Assembly (NCBI RefSeq): GCF_001662485.1
Contig: NZ_JMTM01000070.1
Span: 62,001 to 126,000 of the forward strand
Source: Flavobacterium succinicans
GTDB lineage: Bacteria; Bacteroidota; Bacteroidia; Flavobacteriales; Flavobacteriaceae
Length of the DNA: 64,000 nt
Direction of reading: 5' to 3'
How positions within the stretch are numbered: the stretch's first letter is position 1; the number at the start of each line of letters is the position of its first letter. The notes beneath the pieces are model-generated. The model searched no databases, had not been told where the DNA came from, and worked only from the letters and a program-made list of their open reading frames with translations. Positions 1 through 8,993 of the stretch are shown in pieces. The position numbers and the translations under genes were made by a program.

Positions 1-1
1 A

Positions 2-568
2 GACGAGCATCAATCCAGAACGGCAAGATCCTATAAGTTGATTTTGTTGTTTGCTATGGTAAGTATGACCATGATGTTTGCAGGGCTAACTAGTGCTTTT
101 GTAGTTAGTAAATCTAGAGTAGATTGGTTGAAAGATTTTCAATTGCCTTCGGCTTTTTTACTTAGTACTTTTGCCATTTTGGTGAGTAGTATTACCTTTC
201 ATTTGGCTAAAAAAGCCATTCAACGTGACAATCATAAAGCCACTACACAATGGTTGTTGATTACTTTAGCTTTAGGGATTTCATTTGTAGTATTGCAGTT
301 TGTTGGTTTTGGTCAAATTGTGGCCCAAGGTTATTTTTTTACAGGACCTGCTAGTTCTATTACTACTACATTCCTTTATATTGTAACCGTTATGCACTTG
401 TTGCACTTGGCTGGAGGCTTGATTTCTTTACTAATTATTATTTATAATCATTTTAAACAAAAATACAACGCAACTCAATCTCTTGGAATTGAACTTGGTG
501 TAATGTATTGGCATTTTCTTGATTTATTGTGGGTTTATTTATTTTTGTTTTTATATTTCTTTAAATAA
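2..568 (+). CDS. Cytochrome c oxidase subunit III (5' end outside window)
   Basis: Membrane subunit III of a haem-copper terminal oxidase. The reading frame is open to the left edge, so the N-terminus lies outside the window; the TTG at 38 is internal, because residues typical of the family (EHQSRTARSYK) precede it in frame. About five hydrophobic segments follow, and the C-terminus carries the paired histidines and the YWHFLDLLWVYLF motif of the last helix. It is followed 42 bases later by a second, longer subunit III and then subunit IV, which suggests one oxidase transcript. Family assignment is firm; the exact oxidase type cannot be read here. Confidence 0.9.
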   Translation, partial: DEHQSRTARSYKLILLFAMVSMTMMFAGLTSAFVVSKSRVDWLKDFQLPSAFLLSTFAILVSSITFHLAKKAIQRDNHKATTQWLLITLALGISFVVLQFVGFGQIVAQGYFFTGPASSITTTFLYIVTVMHLLHLAGGLISLLIIIYNHFKQKYNATQSLGIELGVMYWHFLDLLWVYLFLFLYFFK

Positions 569-610
569 GAAAAAAATGTAAATTTGGGAACTTTTTAACG
601 AATTAATTTT

Positions 611-1588
611 ATGGGAGCGACAGTTACTACTGCAAACAACGACGAAAAGACATGGGGTGGCGGAAATGAGCCAATGGGAGCGAGTTATGGTAAATTAATG
701 ATGTGGTTTTTTATCGTATCAGATGCCTTGACTTTCTCAGGTTTTCTTGCAGCTTATGGATTTTCTAGATTTAAATTTATTGAAACTTGGCCTTTAGCCG
801 ACGAAGTGTTTACTCACTTTCCATTTTTACATGGAGTATCAGCTCCTATGTATTATGTAGCCTTAATGACTTTTATCTTAATTTTCTCATCTGTAACAAT
901 GGTATTAGCTGTTGATGCAGGTCATCAAATGAAGAAAGATAAAGTGGCAATCTACATGTTCTTGACTATCATCGGAGGTTTAATATTTGTTGGTTCTCAA
1001 GCATGGGAGTGGAAAAACTTCATCAAAGGGGAGTATGGTGCGGTAGAAACTACAGGTGGAAGTTTACTTCAATTTGTAGACAAAGACGGTAAGCGTGTTG
1101 CTTTAGCAGACTTTGCAAAAACATTGCCTGAAGAACGTGAACAGTTGACTCGTAGCAAAGCCAAATGGTTTATGAGTGAGCCAGCGTTGCCTTCTTATTC
1201 TGTTGCTGAAATACAAGCGGGTTTCAAAGCCAACCCTGATATATTGGTTAGAACAGAAACAATTACAAAAGACAAAAAGAAATTAGTGCTTTCAAGAGCA
1301 GAGTCTGAGGCTAGATTAGCGGATGCAAAATTGGTTATTGAAGGTGCTAACTTAACACATAACGAATACGGAAGTAAATTATTTGCGGACTTCTTTTTCT
1401 TTATCACAGGATTTCACGGTTTTCACGTGTTTTCTGGAGTTGTGATTAACATCATTATCTTTTTTAATGTTTTGTTGGGGACTTACGAAAAACGTAAAAG
1501 CTACGAAATGGTGGAGAAAGTTGGTCTATATTGGCACTTTGTAGATTTGGTTTGGGTATTTGTATTTACCGTATTTTATCTTGTTTAA
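611..1588 (+). CDS. Cytochrome c oxidase subunit III with long soluble insert
   Basis: Second subunit III of the oxidase, 325 aa. N-terminal membrane segments (about residues 30-140) and C-terminal segments ending in YWHFVDLVWVFVFTVFYLV are typical of the family. Between them, about residues 140-255, lies a charged, non-membrane stretch rich in Lys and Glu that ordinary subunit III proteins of about 200 aa lack. The domain after the insert holds the family histidines (TGFHGFHVFSG). The gene sits between another subunit III and subunit IV with short gaps. The insert has no motif I recognise. Confidence 0.92.
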   Translation: MGATVTTANNDEKTWGGGNEPMGASYGKLMMWFFIVSDALTFSGFLAAYGFSRFKFIETWPLADEVFTHFPFLHGVSAPMYYVALMTFILIFSSVTMVLAVDAGHQMKKDKVAIYMFLTIIGGLIFVGSQAWEWKNFIKGEYGAVETTGGSLLQFVDKDGKRVALADFAKTLPEEREQLTRSKAKWFMSEPALPSYSVAEIQAGFKANPDILVRTETITKDKKKLVLSRAESEARLADAKLVIEGANLTHNEYGSKLFADFFFFITGFHGFHVFSGVVINIIIFFNVLLGTYEKRKSYEMVEKVGLYWHFVDLVWVFVFTVFYLV

Positions 1589-1608
1589 TTTTAAAGGAAC
1601 TTATTATT

Positions 1609-1959
1609 ATGTCACACGAACACGTTTCTAACACAAAAAGAATTTGGTTTGTTTTTGGTTTGCTTTCAGTGGTAACTACAGTTGAAGTTATTTTAGGTAT
1701 TATCAAACCTGAAGCTTTACATTTTACTAATTTTCTTGGAATGAACTTGCTAAATTGGATATTCTACATATTGACAATTTTCAAAGCTTATTATATAGTT
1801 TGGGCTTTTATGCACATGGAAGGTGAAAAAAAATCTTTGCAAAGTGCTGTAGTTGCTCCGCTAATATTTTTAATTTTATATTTACTTTTTATTCTATTAA
1901 CTGAAGGTGATTATGTATTCGGGGTTTTTAAGAATTCTGTTATTAAATGGAATTTTTAA
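1609..1959 (+). CDS. Cytochrome c oxidase subunit IV family protein
   Basis: Small membrane subunit of the oxidase, 116 aa, with three hydrophobic segments and the WAFMHMEGEKKS stretch seen in prokaryotic subunit IV (COX4 superfamily). The start at the ATG 1609 is chosen because an upstream in-frame start at 1531 would lie inside the preceding gene, and the protein then begins MSHEHVSNTKR, as in relatives. A purine-rich AAAGGA lies about 12 bases upstream. It is the last gene of the oxidase set and is followed by a strong terminator. Confidence 0.88.
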   Translation: MSHEHVSNTKRIWFVFGLLSVVTTVEVILGIIKPEALHFTNFLGMNLLNWIFYILTIFKAYYIVWAFMHMEGEKKSLQSAVVAPLIFLILYLLFILLTEGDYVFGVFKNSVIKWNF

Positions 1960-1980
1960 CTAAATATTAATTCAGAAAAG

Positions 1981-2007
1981 AGCTCCGAAATATCGGAGCT
2001 TTTTTTA
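1981..2007 (+). terminator. Rho-independent terminator after oxidase genes
   Basis: A perfect 8-bp stem (AGCTCCGA / TCGGAGCT) with a 4-base loop is followed by seven T. It closes the oxidase transcript 21 bases after the subunit IV stop. Confidence 0.9.
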
Positions 2008-2034
2008 TTTTTACACTCTCAATACACCCTTCTG

Positions 2035-2676
2035 ATGAAAAAAAATATTGTTCTTTTTGTCTTGTTTATTCTTCCAATAGTAGCTTATTTGTTTTTTGCT
2101 TCTGGAGTGAATAGTTTTACTAAATTACCTACAATTACTCCAAAAGTTGCTGATTTTGGTAATTGGAAATCATTACGCGGCGATGTGGTTCGATTGGATG
2201 GAAAAATAACTGTTCTTGGTTTTCCAGGAACTAATTTATTAGCTAATAGAGGAAATCTTTTTAATTTGAATCAAAAGATTTATCAACGTTACCACACTTT
2301 TAAAGATTTACAATTTGTTATGCTTTGCCCTATTGGAACCGAAAAAGACGCTCAAGCCGTTTTAGATGCTTTAAAAGCTTTTACAGATGTAAAACAATGG
2401 AATTTTGTTTTCGCAACTACCGATGAAATTGCAGCTTTTCATAAACAATTAAATTTAAAGACAGCATTAGATTCTAAATTTGGAACTCCAAATGTGTATA
2501 TTTTGGATAAAGAACGCAATTTGAGAGGAAGAAAAGATAAAGAAGAATACAAAGAAGGCTACAATACTTTTCATCCAGCGGAATTAAGTAATGAAATGTT
2601 GGATGATTTCAAAATCTTATTGTATGAATACAAAGCAGCATTGAAAAAGAATCATAACGCTACAAAACAATTGTAA
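2035..2676 (+). CDS. Membrane-anchored thioredoxin-fold-like protein beside SCO
   Basis: 213 aa with one N-terminal hydrophobic anchor (about residues 4-23) and a periplasmic domain. The pattern KITVLGFPG, then FVMLCPIGTE, then FGTPNVYILDKERNLRGRKD resembles the beta strands and C-terminal IDKEG segment of SCO/thioredoxin-like proteins. The CxxxC copper/redox motif is absent; only one Cys is seen in the domain. It ends 1 base before the SCO gene, so the two are very likely co-transcribed and act together in oxidase assembly. The fold assignment is inference; I would otherwise call it a conserved flavobacterial membrane protein. Confidence 0.6.
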   Translation: MKKNIVLFVLFILPIVAYLFFASGVNSFTKLPTITPKVADFGNWKSLRGDVVRLDGKITVLGFPGTNLLANRGNLFNLNQKIYQRYHTFKDLQFVMLCPIGTEKDAQAVLDALKAFTDVKQWNFVFATTDEIAAFHKQLNLKTALDSKFGTPNVYILDKERNLRGRKDKEEYKEGYNTFHPAELSNEMLDDFKILLYEYKAALKKNHNATKQL

Positions 2677-2677
2677 T

Positions 2678-3364
2678 ATGTTTAAGAATAAATCATACAT
2701 TGGAATTTCATTTATTATTTTGATTTTTGGCATTTATGCTATCCCTAAGATAATAGATCGGGTAGAAGGTGGTGCTGTAGTCAAATCAGATCGATTGGAC
2801 AAAGATAGTGGGGCTGGAGTTGCAGCAGAAAGTCTTGTTGATGTTGGAGCTTCTCCAAACTTTGATTTGATTAATCAGGATCAAAAAAAAATAAACAATG
2901 ATTTTTATGACGGAAAAGTATATGTTCTAGAGTTTTTCTTTACCACTTGCCCTTCGATTTGTCCTAAGATGAATTTGAGTATGTTGCAAATTGAAAAGAC
3001 ATTTTTTGGTAACCCTAATTTTGGAATTGTTTCGATAACTATTGATCCAGTAACAGATACACCTGCCGTACTTAAAGAACATGCAAAACTATTAGGAGTT
3101 AAATCCTCAAATTGGAATTTTCTAACAGGAGATAAAACTACCATTTTTGATTTGGCAAACAAAGGATTTAATCTATACGCTGCTGCGAACAATAAAGTTA
3201 GTGGCGGTTTTGAGCATTCTGGTTTATTTGCTTTGGTAGACAAAAAAGGACATATTCGTTGTAGAAAAGATGAGTTTGGAAATCCAATTTTGTACTATGA
3301 TGGATTAGATAAAAAAGGCGTTAAAGACATTCAAGAAGATATTAAATTACTTTTAAAAGAATAA
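2678..3364 (+). CDS. SCO1/SenC family copper chaperone for cytochrome oxidase
   Basis: Delivers copper to, or reduces thiols of, the CuA centre of cytochrome c oxidase on the periplasmic side. It is 228 aa with an N-terminal membrane anchor (residues 7-25), the CPSIC motif (Cys91 and Cys95) inside FFFTTCPSICPKMN, and the distal histidine His180 in GGFEHSGLF, which together form the known SCO metal site. The IDPVTDTP segment is also typical. It lies tightly between the SCO-like gene and the DUF420 gene (1-base gaps on each side). Confidence 0.92.
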   Translation: MFKNKSYIGISFIILIFGIYAIPKIIDRVEGGAVVKSDRLDKDSGAGVAAESLVDVGASPNFDLINQDQKKINNDFYDGKVYVLEFFFTTCPSICPKMNLSMLQIEKTFFGNPNFGIVSITIDPVTDTPAVLKEHAKLLGVKSSNWNFLTGDKTTIFDLANKGFNLYAAANNKVSGGFEHSGLFALVDKKGHIRCRKDEFGNPILYYDGLDKKGVKDIQEDIKLLLKE

Positions 3365-3365
3365 A

Positions 3366-3908
3366 ATGGAACAAAATTCAGTTGAAAAGAAATACAATAA
3401 ATGGATTGTACTATTATCTATTTTAATCCCTGTAGCAGTTGCTATATTGTTTAAAGTTAAATTAAAAGATTTTGGAGTTGAAGTGGCTCCATTGCGATTT
3501 TTACCTCCAATCTATGCTACAATCAATGGGATAACAGCTGTTTTACTAGTTTGGGCAGTTATGGCGATCAAAAAGGGAAATAGACGTTTACACGAAAATT
3601 TAATGAAAACAGCAATAGGTTGTTCATTAGCTTTTTTGGTAATGTATATCGCTTATCATATGACCACAGATTCTACTAGTTATGGTGGAGAAGGTGTACT
3701 TCGATATGTCTATTTCTTTATTCTTTTATCGCATATTCTTTTATCTATAGCTGTAATTCCGTTGGTGCTTATTACTTATGTTCGTGCACTCGCTGAAAGG
3801 TTTGATAAGCATAAGAAAATAGCCAAAATCACCTTCCCTATTTGGTTGTATGTTGCTGTAACTGGAGTAATCGTTTACTTAATGATAGCGCCGTATTATG
3901 CGAGTTAA
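3366..3908 (+). CDS. DUF420 membrane protein, oxidase assembly
   Basis: 180 aa with about five membrane segments; histidines lie in HENLMKTA, MYIAYHMTTD and LLSHILLS. DUF420 proteins (CtaM-like) are known to be encoded beside SCO and oxidase genes and to be needed for oxidase assembly in some bacteria. The gene follows SCO by one base and its end overlaps the next small gene by 11 bases, so it belongs to the same operon. Family assignment is by membrane pattern, His positions and context. Confidence 0.85.
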   Translation: MEQNSVEKKYNKWIVLLSILIPVAVAILFKVKLKDFGVEVAPLRFLPPIYATINGITAVLLVWAVMAIKKGNRRLHENLMKTAIGCSLAFLVMYIAYHMTTDSTSYGGEGVLRYVYFFILLSHILLSIAVIPLVLITYVRALAERFDKHKKIAKITFPIWLYVAVTGVIVYLMIAPYYAS

Positions 3909-4158
3909 AGTAAAAAGTCAGAAGAGCGTACTAAGAAGTAGTAAATTACAAGTCCTCCTTTTTGGAATTTGTTTTTTCCTTTTTGAAATTTCATCTTATG
4001 GGCAATGCGCTATGTGTAGGGCAGCATTAACCAGTGAAGGCAATGCTACAAAAGCAGCGGCAGTTAATGATGGTATCGTATATTTGATGGTGATTCCTTA
4101 TCTGCTGGTAGCGGGAATTGGGTATTATGTGTATCGAATGAAGAAGAAAAAATCATAA
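3898..4158 (+). CDS. Small exported membrane protein with CxxC motif
   Basis: 86 aa with an N-terminal signal-like hydrophobic stretch (residues 17-35), then QCAMC (Cys37 and Cys40), then a second hydrophobic helix (about residues 61-79) and a Lys-rich tail. It overlaps the DUF420 gene by 11 bases. The CxxC directly after the predicted cleavage or anchor site, next to SCO and DUF420, suggests a role in copper handling or thiol chemistry during oxidase assembly, but that is inference. I do not recognise a named family. Confidence 0.7.
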   Translation: MRVKVKSQKSVLRSSKLQVLLFGICFFLFEISSYGQCAMCRAALTSEGNATKAAAVNDGIVYLMVIPYLLVAGIGYYVYRMKKKKS

Positions 4159-4186
4159 AAAAAAGGCTGAATTCAGCCTTTTTTTG
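4157..4186. terminator. Bidirectional terminator between SCO cluster and DUF4403 gene
   Basis: GGCTGAATTCAGCC is a perfect palindrome flanked by A-run and T-run on both sides, so it can end transcription from both converging genes. Confidence 0.88.
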
Positions 4187-4188
4187 TT

Positions 4189-5598
4189 TTATTTCAATCC
4201 ATCGATGGTAACTTTAACGGAACCTTTTACATTAATGAAAGCAATGATTGCTTGATTGGTCAATTGAATTTTTTGAAATTGAATGTCTTCCATTTTACCA
4301 TTTACGAAAACACCAGGCAATGGAGAATAATTATTCAGGTAAGTCATCATGCTTTTCTTGCCTTCGTCCAAATTCGGTTGGATCGAATACCTGCAGTTGG
4401 CTTCAATTTTCCGTAAGATAATGCCTTGTGCAAGCCAATTGGCAGTTCTTATTAATTTGTCTTTAGTATCTAAGACATAGTCTAGTTTATCAAAATATAT
4501 TTCTTTACTTTTTTCATTGTATTGAGGAAAACCCGAAAGATAAATAGTTCCATTAATACTTCCTAGAAGGTCTAAAGCAATCACCATTTTACCGTTTTTG
4601 TGCCAAATATTTACGTTCTCTACACTCACTTTTTTATTGCCAGAGCCAAAAACTTGCCCGCTAAAGTTTTTGGTCATAATCCTTGAAGCTTCCTGATAGG
4701 TAGAAACTGCGGCAATATTGGTGTTGATTTGTTGAGGAATTTGAGTAACCGGTTTTAGGACAATTTTGTTTTTGTCATATTTTGAGATGGGTTTTGTACC
4801 AATTAGGGTTTCCATATTGCATTTCATTCCCATTTCTAAAACAAAAGTGTCATTTTTTAATCGAGCATTGGTGGTATAAATTTCAATTGGTGAAATTCGT
4901 AGCCAACTCGAATACGCTTCGCTCATTTCAAAAGGAGTGCATATTTTCTCTAAAGCTTCTAAAACATTAGGTTTGAAATCCATTGATTTTTCAATCGATT
5001 CGTCAATTTTCTTTTCAATTTTTGATCTGAATAGACTTATGGTTGGGTTGATGATGTAAGTGATGGGGACATTTTTTCCAAGCAGTACCATGGTTGGACT
5101 CTCTTTCCAATCCAAAGATTTTAATTCGGTTTTGGTATGCATGCGCCAATTGGTGAGATTTACTTCGCTATGTAATGTTACCACGCCATTTAGATTGAAC
5201 TCTTTGTAAGTGTACAATTCTACCCCTAGTTTTTTTGTTCCGATTCGGTATCTCACCCACACTTTAAGCGGTAAAACGGTTTTAATTTTTTCGGTGGTTC
5301 CTTCGTGTGCATTGTTGATGGTTATAGGAGCTTCTTTCCAAACTTTCAATTCAATGTCATCGTCTTCAATGGTGTTGTCTTCATAGATCAAACCATTAAG
5401 GGAAGCATTGGTTTTGTTCTCGATGTCTTTTAGTTTGATGGTAACGGGCAGGTTAATAAACGATGGGCTGCTTTCGTATACTAAGGGAATTGCGTCGTCG
5501 GGTTCTGGTTTTAAGGCAGCAATTTTGTTAACTGTAGAACAACTTGCGAATAGTGTTACTGCAAATATAATGGGTATAAAAAGAAAAATTTTTGACAT
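4189..5598 (-). CDS. DUF4403 family lipoprotein
   Basis: 469 aa. The N-terminus has a signal sequence with a lipobox (LFASC, Cys20), so it should be a lipoprotein. The body has repeated beta-rich halves with INLPVTIKLKDIE near the start and GSVKVTIDGLK at the end, a pattern I associate with DUF4403 proteins, whose function is not established. The gene stands alone between two converging or diverging neighbours, with its own terminator at the 3' side. Family call is from memory of sequence pattern. Confidence 0.7.
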   Translation of the reverse strand: MSKIFLFIPIIFAVTLFASCSTVNKIAALKPEPDDAIPLVYESSPSFINLPVTIKLKDIENKTNASLNGLIYEDNTIEDDDIELKVWKEAPITINNAHEGTTEKIKTVLPLKVWVRYRIGTKKLGVELYTYKEFNLNGVVTLHSEVNLTNWRMHTKTELKSLDWKESPTMVLLGKNVPITYIINPTISLFRSKIEKKIDESIEKSMDFKPNVLEALEKICTPFEMSEAYSSWLRISPIEIYTTNARLKNDTFVLEMGMKCNMETLIGTKPISKYDKNKIVLKPVTQIPQQINTNIAAVSTYQEASRIMTKNFSGQVFGSGNKKVSVENVNIWHKNGKMVIALDLLGSINGTIYLSGFPQYNEKSKEIYFDKLDYVLDTKDKLIRTANWLAQGIILRKIEANCRYSIQPNLDEGKKSMMTYLNNYSPLPGVFVNGKMEDIQFQKIQLTNQAIIAFINVKGSVKVTIDGLK

Positions 5599-5760
5599 TT
5601 GATGAAAGTTTGTTTTGGTAAAAATACTAAAACAAATATTATTCTAGTTTTTTTGTAACATTTTCAAAGCAATCGAGTCTTATCGTTTAGAATTGTTTAG
5701 GTAGCAATACTAACAATTGATTTTGTTCATAAATTCCATTAATGCCATAATTTTTTTAGT

Positions 5761-6462
5761 ATGATTGAAATTAAAGACTTGCATAAATCCTATAAGATGG
5801 GTTCTTCTTCCTTACATGTGCTTAAAGGAATTAATTTCAATATACAAGAAGGAGAGTTGGTAGCCATAATGGGCTCGTCTGGTTCAGGTAAATCGACCTT
5901 GCTCAATATCTTAGGTATATTAGATGAGGCAGATAGTGGAAGTTATATTTTAGATAATGTACCTATAAAAAACCTGAATGAAACCATTGCTTCTAGATAC
6001 CGTAACAAGTTTCTAGGTTTCGTTTTTCAGTCCTTTAATTTGATTAATTATAAAACTGCATTAGACAATGTTGCAATGCCTTTGTATTATCAAGGTGTGA
6101 AACGAAAAGAGCGCAACGAAATCGCAATGGCTTATTTGAAAAAAGTAGGATTGGATAGTCACTCGCATCATTTACCTAACGAACTTTCTGGGGGACAAAA
6201 GCAAAGGGTTGCAATAGCTAGAGCTTTGGCTTCAAATCCAAAAGTATTATTAGCAGATGAACCAACAGGGGCATTAGATACCAAAACATCTTATGAAGTT
6301 ATGGAGCTAATTCAAGGAATTAATGATGAAGGGAAAACCATTCTAATTGTAACTCACGAGCCAGATATTGCTGCCATGTGCAAGCGAAATGTAGTCTTGA
6401 AAGATGGATTGATAATAGATGATAAATTAGTAGAACAAGTAAGAGCTTCTTCTTATGTTTAA
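5761..6462 (+). CDS. MacB/LolD-type ABC transporter ATP-binding protein
   Basis: ATPase of a tripartite or lipoprotein-type export system, 233 aa. Walker A GSSGSGKS at residues 38-45, Q-loop Gln90, signature LSGGQKQR from residue 142, and Walker B VLLADEP at 162-168 are all intact, as is the later His of the switch region (IVTHEPD). The stop overlaps the start of the first permease by 8 bases. It heads a six-gene operon whose permeases, adaptors and TolC fit MacAB-TolC. Confidence 0.95.
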   Translation: MIEIKDLHKSYKMGSSSLHVLKGINFNIQEGELVAIMGSSGSGKSTLLNILGILDEADSGSYILDNVPIKNLNETIASRYRNKFLGFVFQSFNLINYKTALDNVAMPLYYQGVKRKERNEIAMAYLKKVGLDSHSHHLPNELSGGQKQRVAIARALASNPKVLLADEPTGALDTKTSYEVMELIQGINDEGKTILIVTHEPDIAAMCKRNVVLKDGLIIDDKLVEQVRASSYV

Positions 6463-7699
6463 TACGGAACGCTGGCAGGAAATTTTTGAGGCAATTGCCA
6501 AAAATAAGTTGAGAACTTTCTTGACGGGTATTTCTGTGGCTTCTGGTATTTTTATTTTGGTGATTTTGTTAGGCGCTGGGAAAGGATTGCAAAACGGAAT
6601 TGCCAAACAATTCGAACGTGATGCGGAAGGAATAATTGAAGTATGGACGGGTACTACAACCAAAGAATATAAAGGACTGAACCCAGGAAGAGAAGTGCAG
6701 TTCAGGAATAGTGATTACAACTTGGCGGTTACCAAATTTGATGATAAGCTGGATCGAAGATCAGCAGTTTATTCTTATTGGAATGGTGTTATCGTTTACG
6801 GAAAAGAAACAGGAAATTATCAATTCAGAGGGATTTATCCGGATTATTTAGCTTTAGAAAATGCTACAATTGTTAGCGGACGTTTTATCAACGAAAATGA
6901 TTTGTTGCATAACGAAAAAGTGGCTGCTATTGGTCAGAAAGTAAAGTTGGATTTATTTAAAGATAAGAATTCTATCGGAGAAGAAATCGTAATCAATAAT
7001 GTGAATTTTAAGGTTATAGGTGTGTTTACGGATCCATCAGGAGAACGTGAGGAATCAAGGATTTATTTGCCTATCACCACAACTCAGAAAGCTTTTAGTG
7101 TAGGCGACAAAATAAGTAATATGCAATTTACATTGAATAAAATGGCAACTTATGAAGAAGCATTAGCACAATCTACCAAGTTTACGGCAGAATTAGGGCA
7201 AATGTTACGAAGTAAAAATACCGTTGCACCAGATGATGAAAGTGCCATAGGAATTAATAATTCTATTGAAAATGCTAAGCAATTTTATGATTTGAATTTG
7301 TACATCCGTCTATTTTTTTGGTGGGTTGGAATATGTACTATTATTGCAGGAGTAGTTGGGGTTAGTAATATTATGTTGATTATTGTAAAAGAGCGTACCA
7401 AAGAAATTGGAATTCGAAAAGCACTTGGCGCATCACCTATTTCTATTGTGGGGATGATTTTGCACGAGTCTATTTTTATTACCACAATTGCTGGTTTTAT
7501 AGGTTTGTTATCCAGTTTGTTATTGCTTGAACTCGTTGGCCCTTATGTGAAAAGTGACTATTTTTTAAATCCAGAAGTAGATTTTGGGGTAGCTATTACT
7601 ACTTTAATTTTATTAGTATTCGCTGGCGCAATGGCAGGTTTTTTTCCTGCCTATCATGCCGCCAAAATCAAACCTATTGTAGCACTTAGAGACGAATAA
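6455..7699 (+). CDS. MacB-like ABC transporter permease (first)
   Basis: 414 aa with the MacB topology: one N-terminal membrane helix (about residues 22-42), a large periplasmic core domain, then three C-terminal helices forming an FtsX-type domain. The motif IMLIIVKERTKEIGIRKALGA is the diagnostic coupling segment of this family. It overlaps the ATPase gene and is followed after 2 bases by a paralogous permease; the two probably form a heterodimer, unlike E. coli MacB, in which ATPase and permease are fused. Confidence 0.93.
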   Translation: MFNTERWQEIFEAIAKNKLRTFLTGISVASGIFILVILLGAGKGLQNGIAKQFERDAEGIIEVWTGTTTKEYKGLNPGREVQFRNSDYNLAVTKFDDKLDRRSAVYSYWNGVIVYGKETGNYQFRGIYPDYLALENATIVSGRFINENDLLHNEKVAAIGQKVKLDLFKDKNSIGEEIVINNVNFKVIGVFTDPSGEREESRIYLPITTTQKAFSVGDKISNMQFTLNKMATYEEALAQSTKFTAELGQMLRSKNTVAPDDESAIGINNSIENAKQFYDLNLYIRLFFWWVGICTIIAGVVGVSNIMLIIVKERTKEIGIRKALGASPISIVGMILHESIFITTIAGFIGLLSSLLLLELVGPYVKSDYFLNPEVDFGVAITTLILLVFAGAMAGFFPAYHAAKIKPIVALRDE

Positions 7700-7701
7700 T
7701 T

Positions 7702-8967
7702 ATGTTTGATAGAGATAAATGGAATGAGATTTTAGAAGCATTGACGGCCAATACGTTCCGAACTATTCTCACGGCTTTTGGTGTGTTTTGGGGGATTTTT
7801 ATTTTGGTCATCTTGCTTGCTGCTGGAAATGGTTTAGAAAACGGAGTGAAAAAAGGCTTTGATGGTATTGCAACCAATACAATGTTCATGTGGTCACAAA
7901 CCGCTTCAAAACCATATAAAGGGTTGCCGGCTAACCGAAAATTTAATTTTAAAAATGCTGATGTTGCTGCGTTGAAAGAGAATTTTCCTGATTTATTGTA
8001 TGTGTCACCACGAAATCAATTAGGTGGTTTTGAGGGAGCCAATAATGTGGTTCGTGGTACCAAAACAGCAGCTTATACTATTTACGGGGATTATCCAGAG
8101 TTGATAAATCAAGAGCCTATGGATATTCCAAAAGGCCGATTTTTAAACCAACAAGACATTAATTTAAAAAGGAAAGTTGCTGTCATTGGTCAAGGCGTAA
8201 TCAAAGAACTATATACTCCAGCGGAAGAAGTTATTGGGAGTTATATCAAGATCAATGGCGTGAATTTTATGATTGTGGGAGTGTATAAATCAAAGTCCAA
8301 CAATAGAGGTGGAGGAGAGGAAGAACAGAAAAAAATCTTTATTCCTTTTACGACTTTTCAGCAAGCTTTTAATTTTGGAGATACGGTTGGTTGGATGGCA
8401 CTAACGGCGAATGATGGCGCTTCAATTACGGATTTAAAGCCAAAAATCTTGGAGTTTATGAAAGGGAGACACTCCATAAATCCGGCAGACGATCGTGCTA
8501 TTGGTAATTTTGACTTGTATGCAGAGTTTAGTAAAGTACAAAGTCTCTTTGCTATTTTGAGATTCATTGCTTATTTCGTGGGTACTTTGGTATTGCTTTC
8601 TGGTGTGATTGGAATTTCTAATATTATGCTAATTGTAGTAAAAGAACGAACCAAAGAAATAGGAATACGAAGAGCTCTTGGAGCTACACCTGGAGCCATA
8701 AGAACACAAATATTAACCGAAGCTATTTTCTTGACGATTATGGCAGGAATGTTTGGTATTGCATTGGCAACAGGAGTATTGTGGGTCTTGAATTTTGTTT
8801 TGGATAGCATGCCGAGTGATGATATGATGTTTGCGAATCCAAGTGTAGATTTAGCAGTAGTGTTTTTTGCGCTACTCATTTTGATTGGCTCAGGATTACT
8901 TGCAGGATTTATTCCCGCGCAAACTGCCATTCGTGTAAAACCTGTAGATGCATTAAGAACCGAATAA
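7702..8967 (+). CDS. MacB-like ABC transporter permease (second)
   Basis: 421 aa and homologous to the preceding permease along its length: N-terminal FDRDKWNEILEALTANTFRTILTAFGVFWGIFI matches the FNTERWQEIFEAIAKNKLRT start of the first, and IVVKERTKEIGIRRALGA repeats the C-terminal signature. It has one helix, a periplasmic domain and three helices. An internal duplication producing a heterodimeric permease is the likely origin. It is followed 26 bases later by the membrane-fusion adaptor. Confidence 0.93.
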   Translation: MFDRDKWNEILEALTANTFRTILTAFGVFWGIFILVILLAAGNGLENGVKKGFDGIATNTMFMWSQTASKPYKGLPANRKFNFKNADVAALKENFPDLLYVSPRNQLGGFEGANNVVRGTKTAAYTIYGDYPELINQEPMDIPKGRFLNQQDINLKRKVAVIGQGVIKELYTPAEEVIGSYIKINGVNFMIVGVYKSKSNNRGGGEEEQKKIFIPFTTFQQAFNFGDTVGWMALTANDGASITDLKPKILEFMKGRHSINPADDRAIGNFDLYAEFSKVQSLFAILRFIAYFVGTLVLLSGVIGISNIMLIVVKERTKEIGIRRALGATPGAIRTQILTEAIFLTIMAGMFGIALATGVLWVLNFVLDSMPSDDMMFANPSVDLAVVFFALLILIGSGLLAGFIPAQTAIRVKPVDALRTE

Positions 8968-8993
8968 ATAATAACCGAATAACCATATTTACA

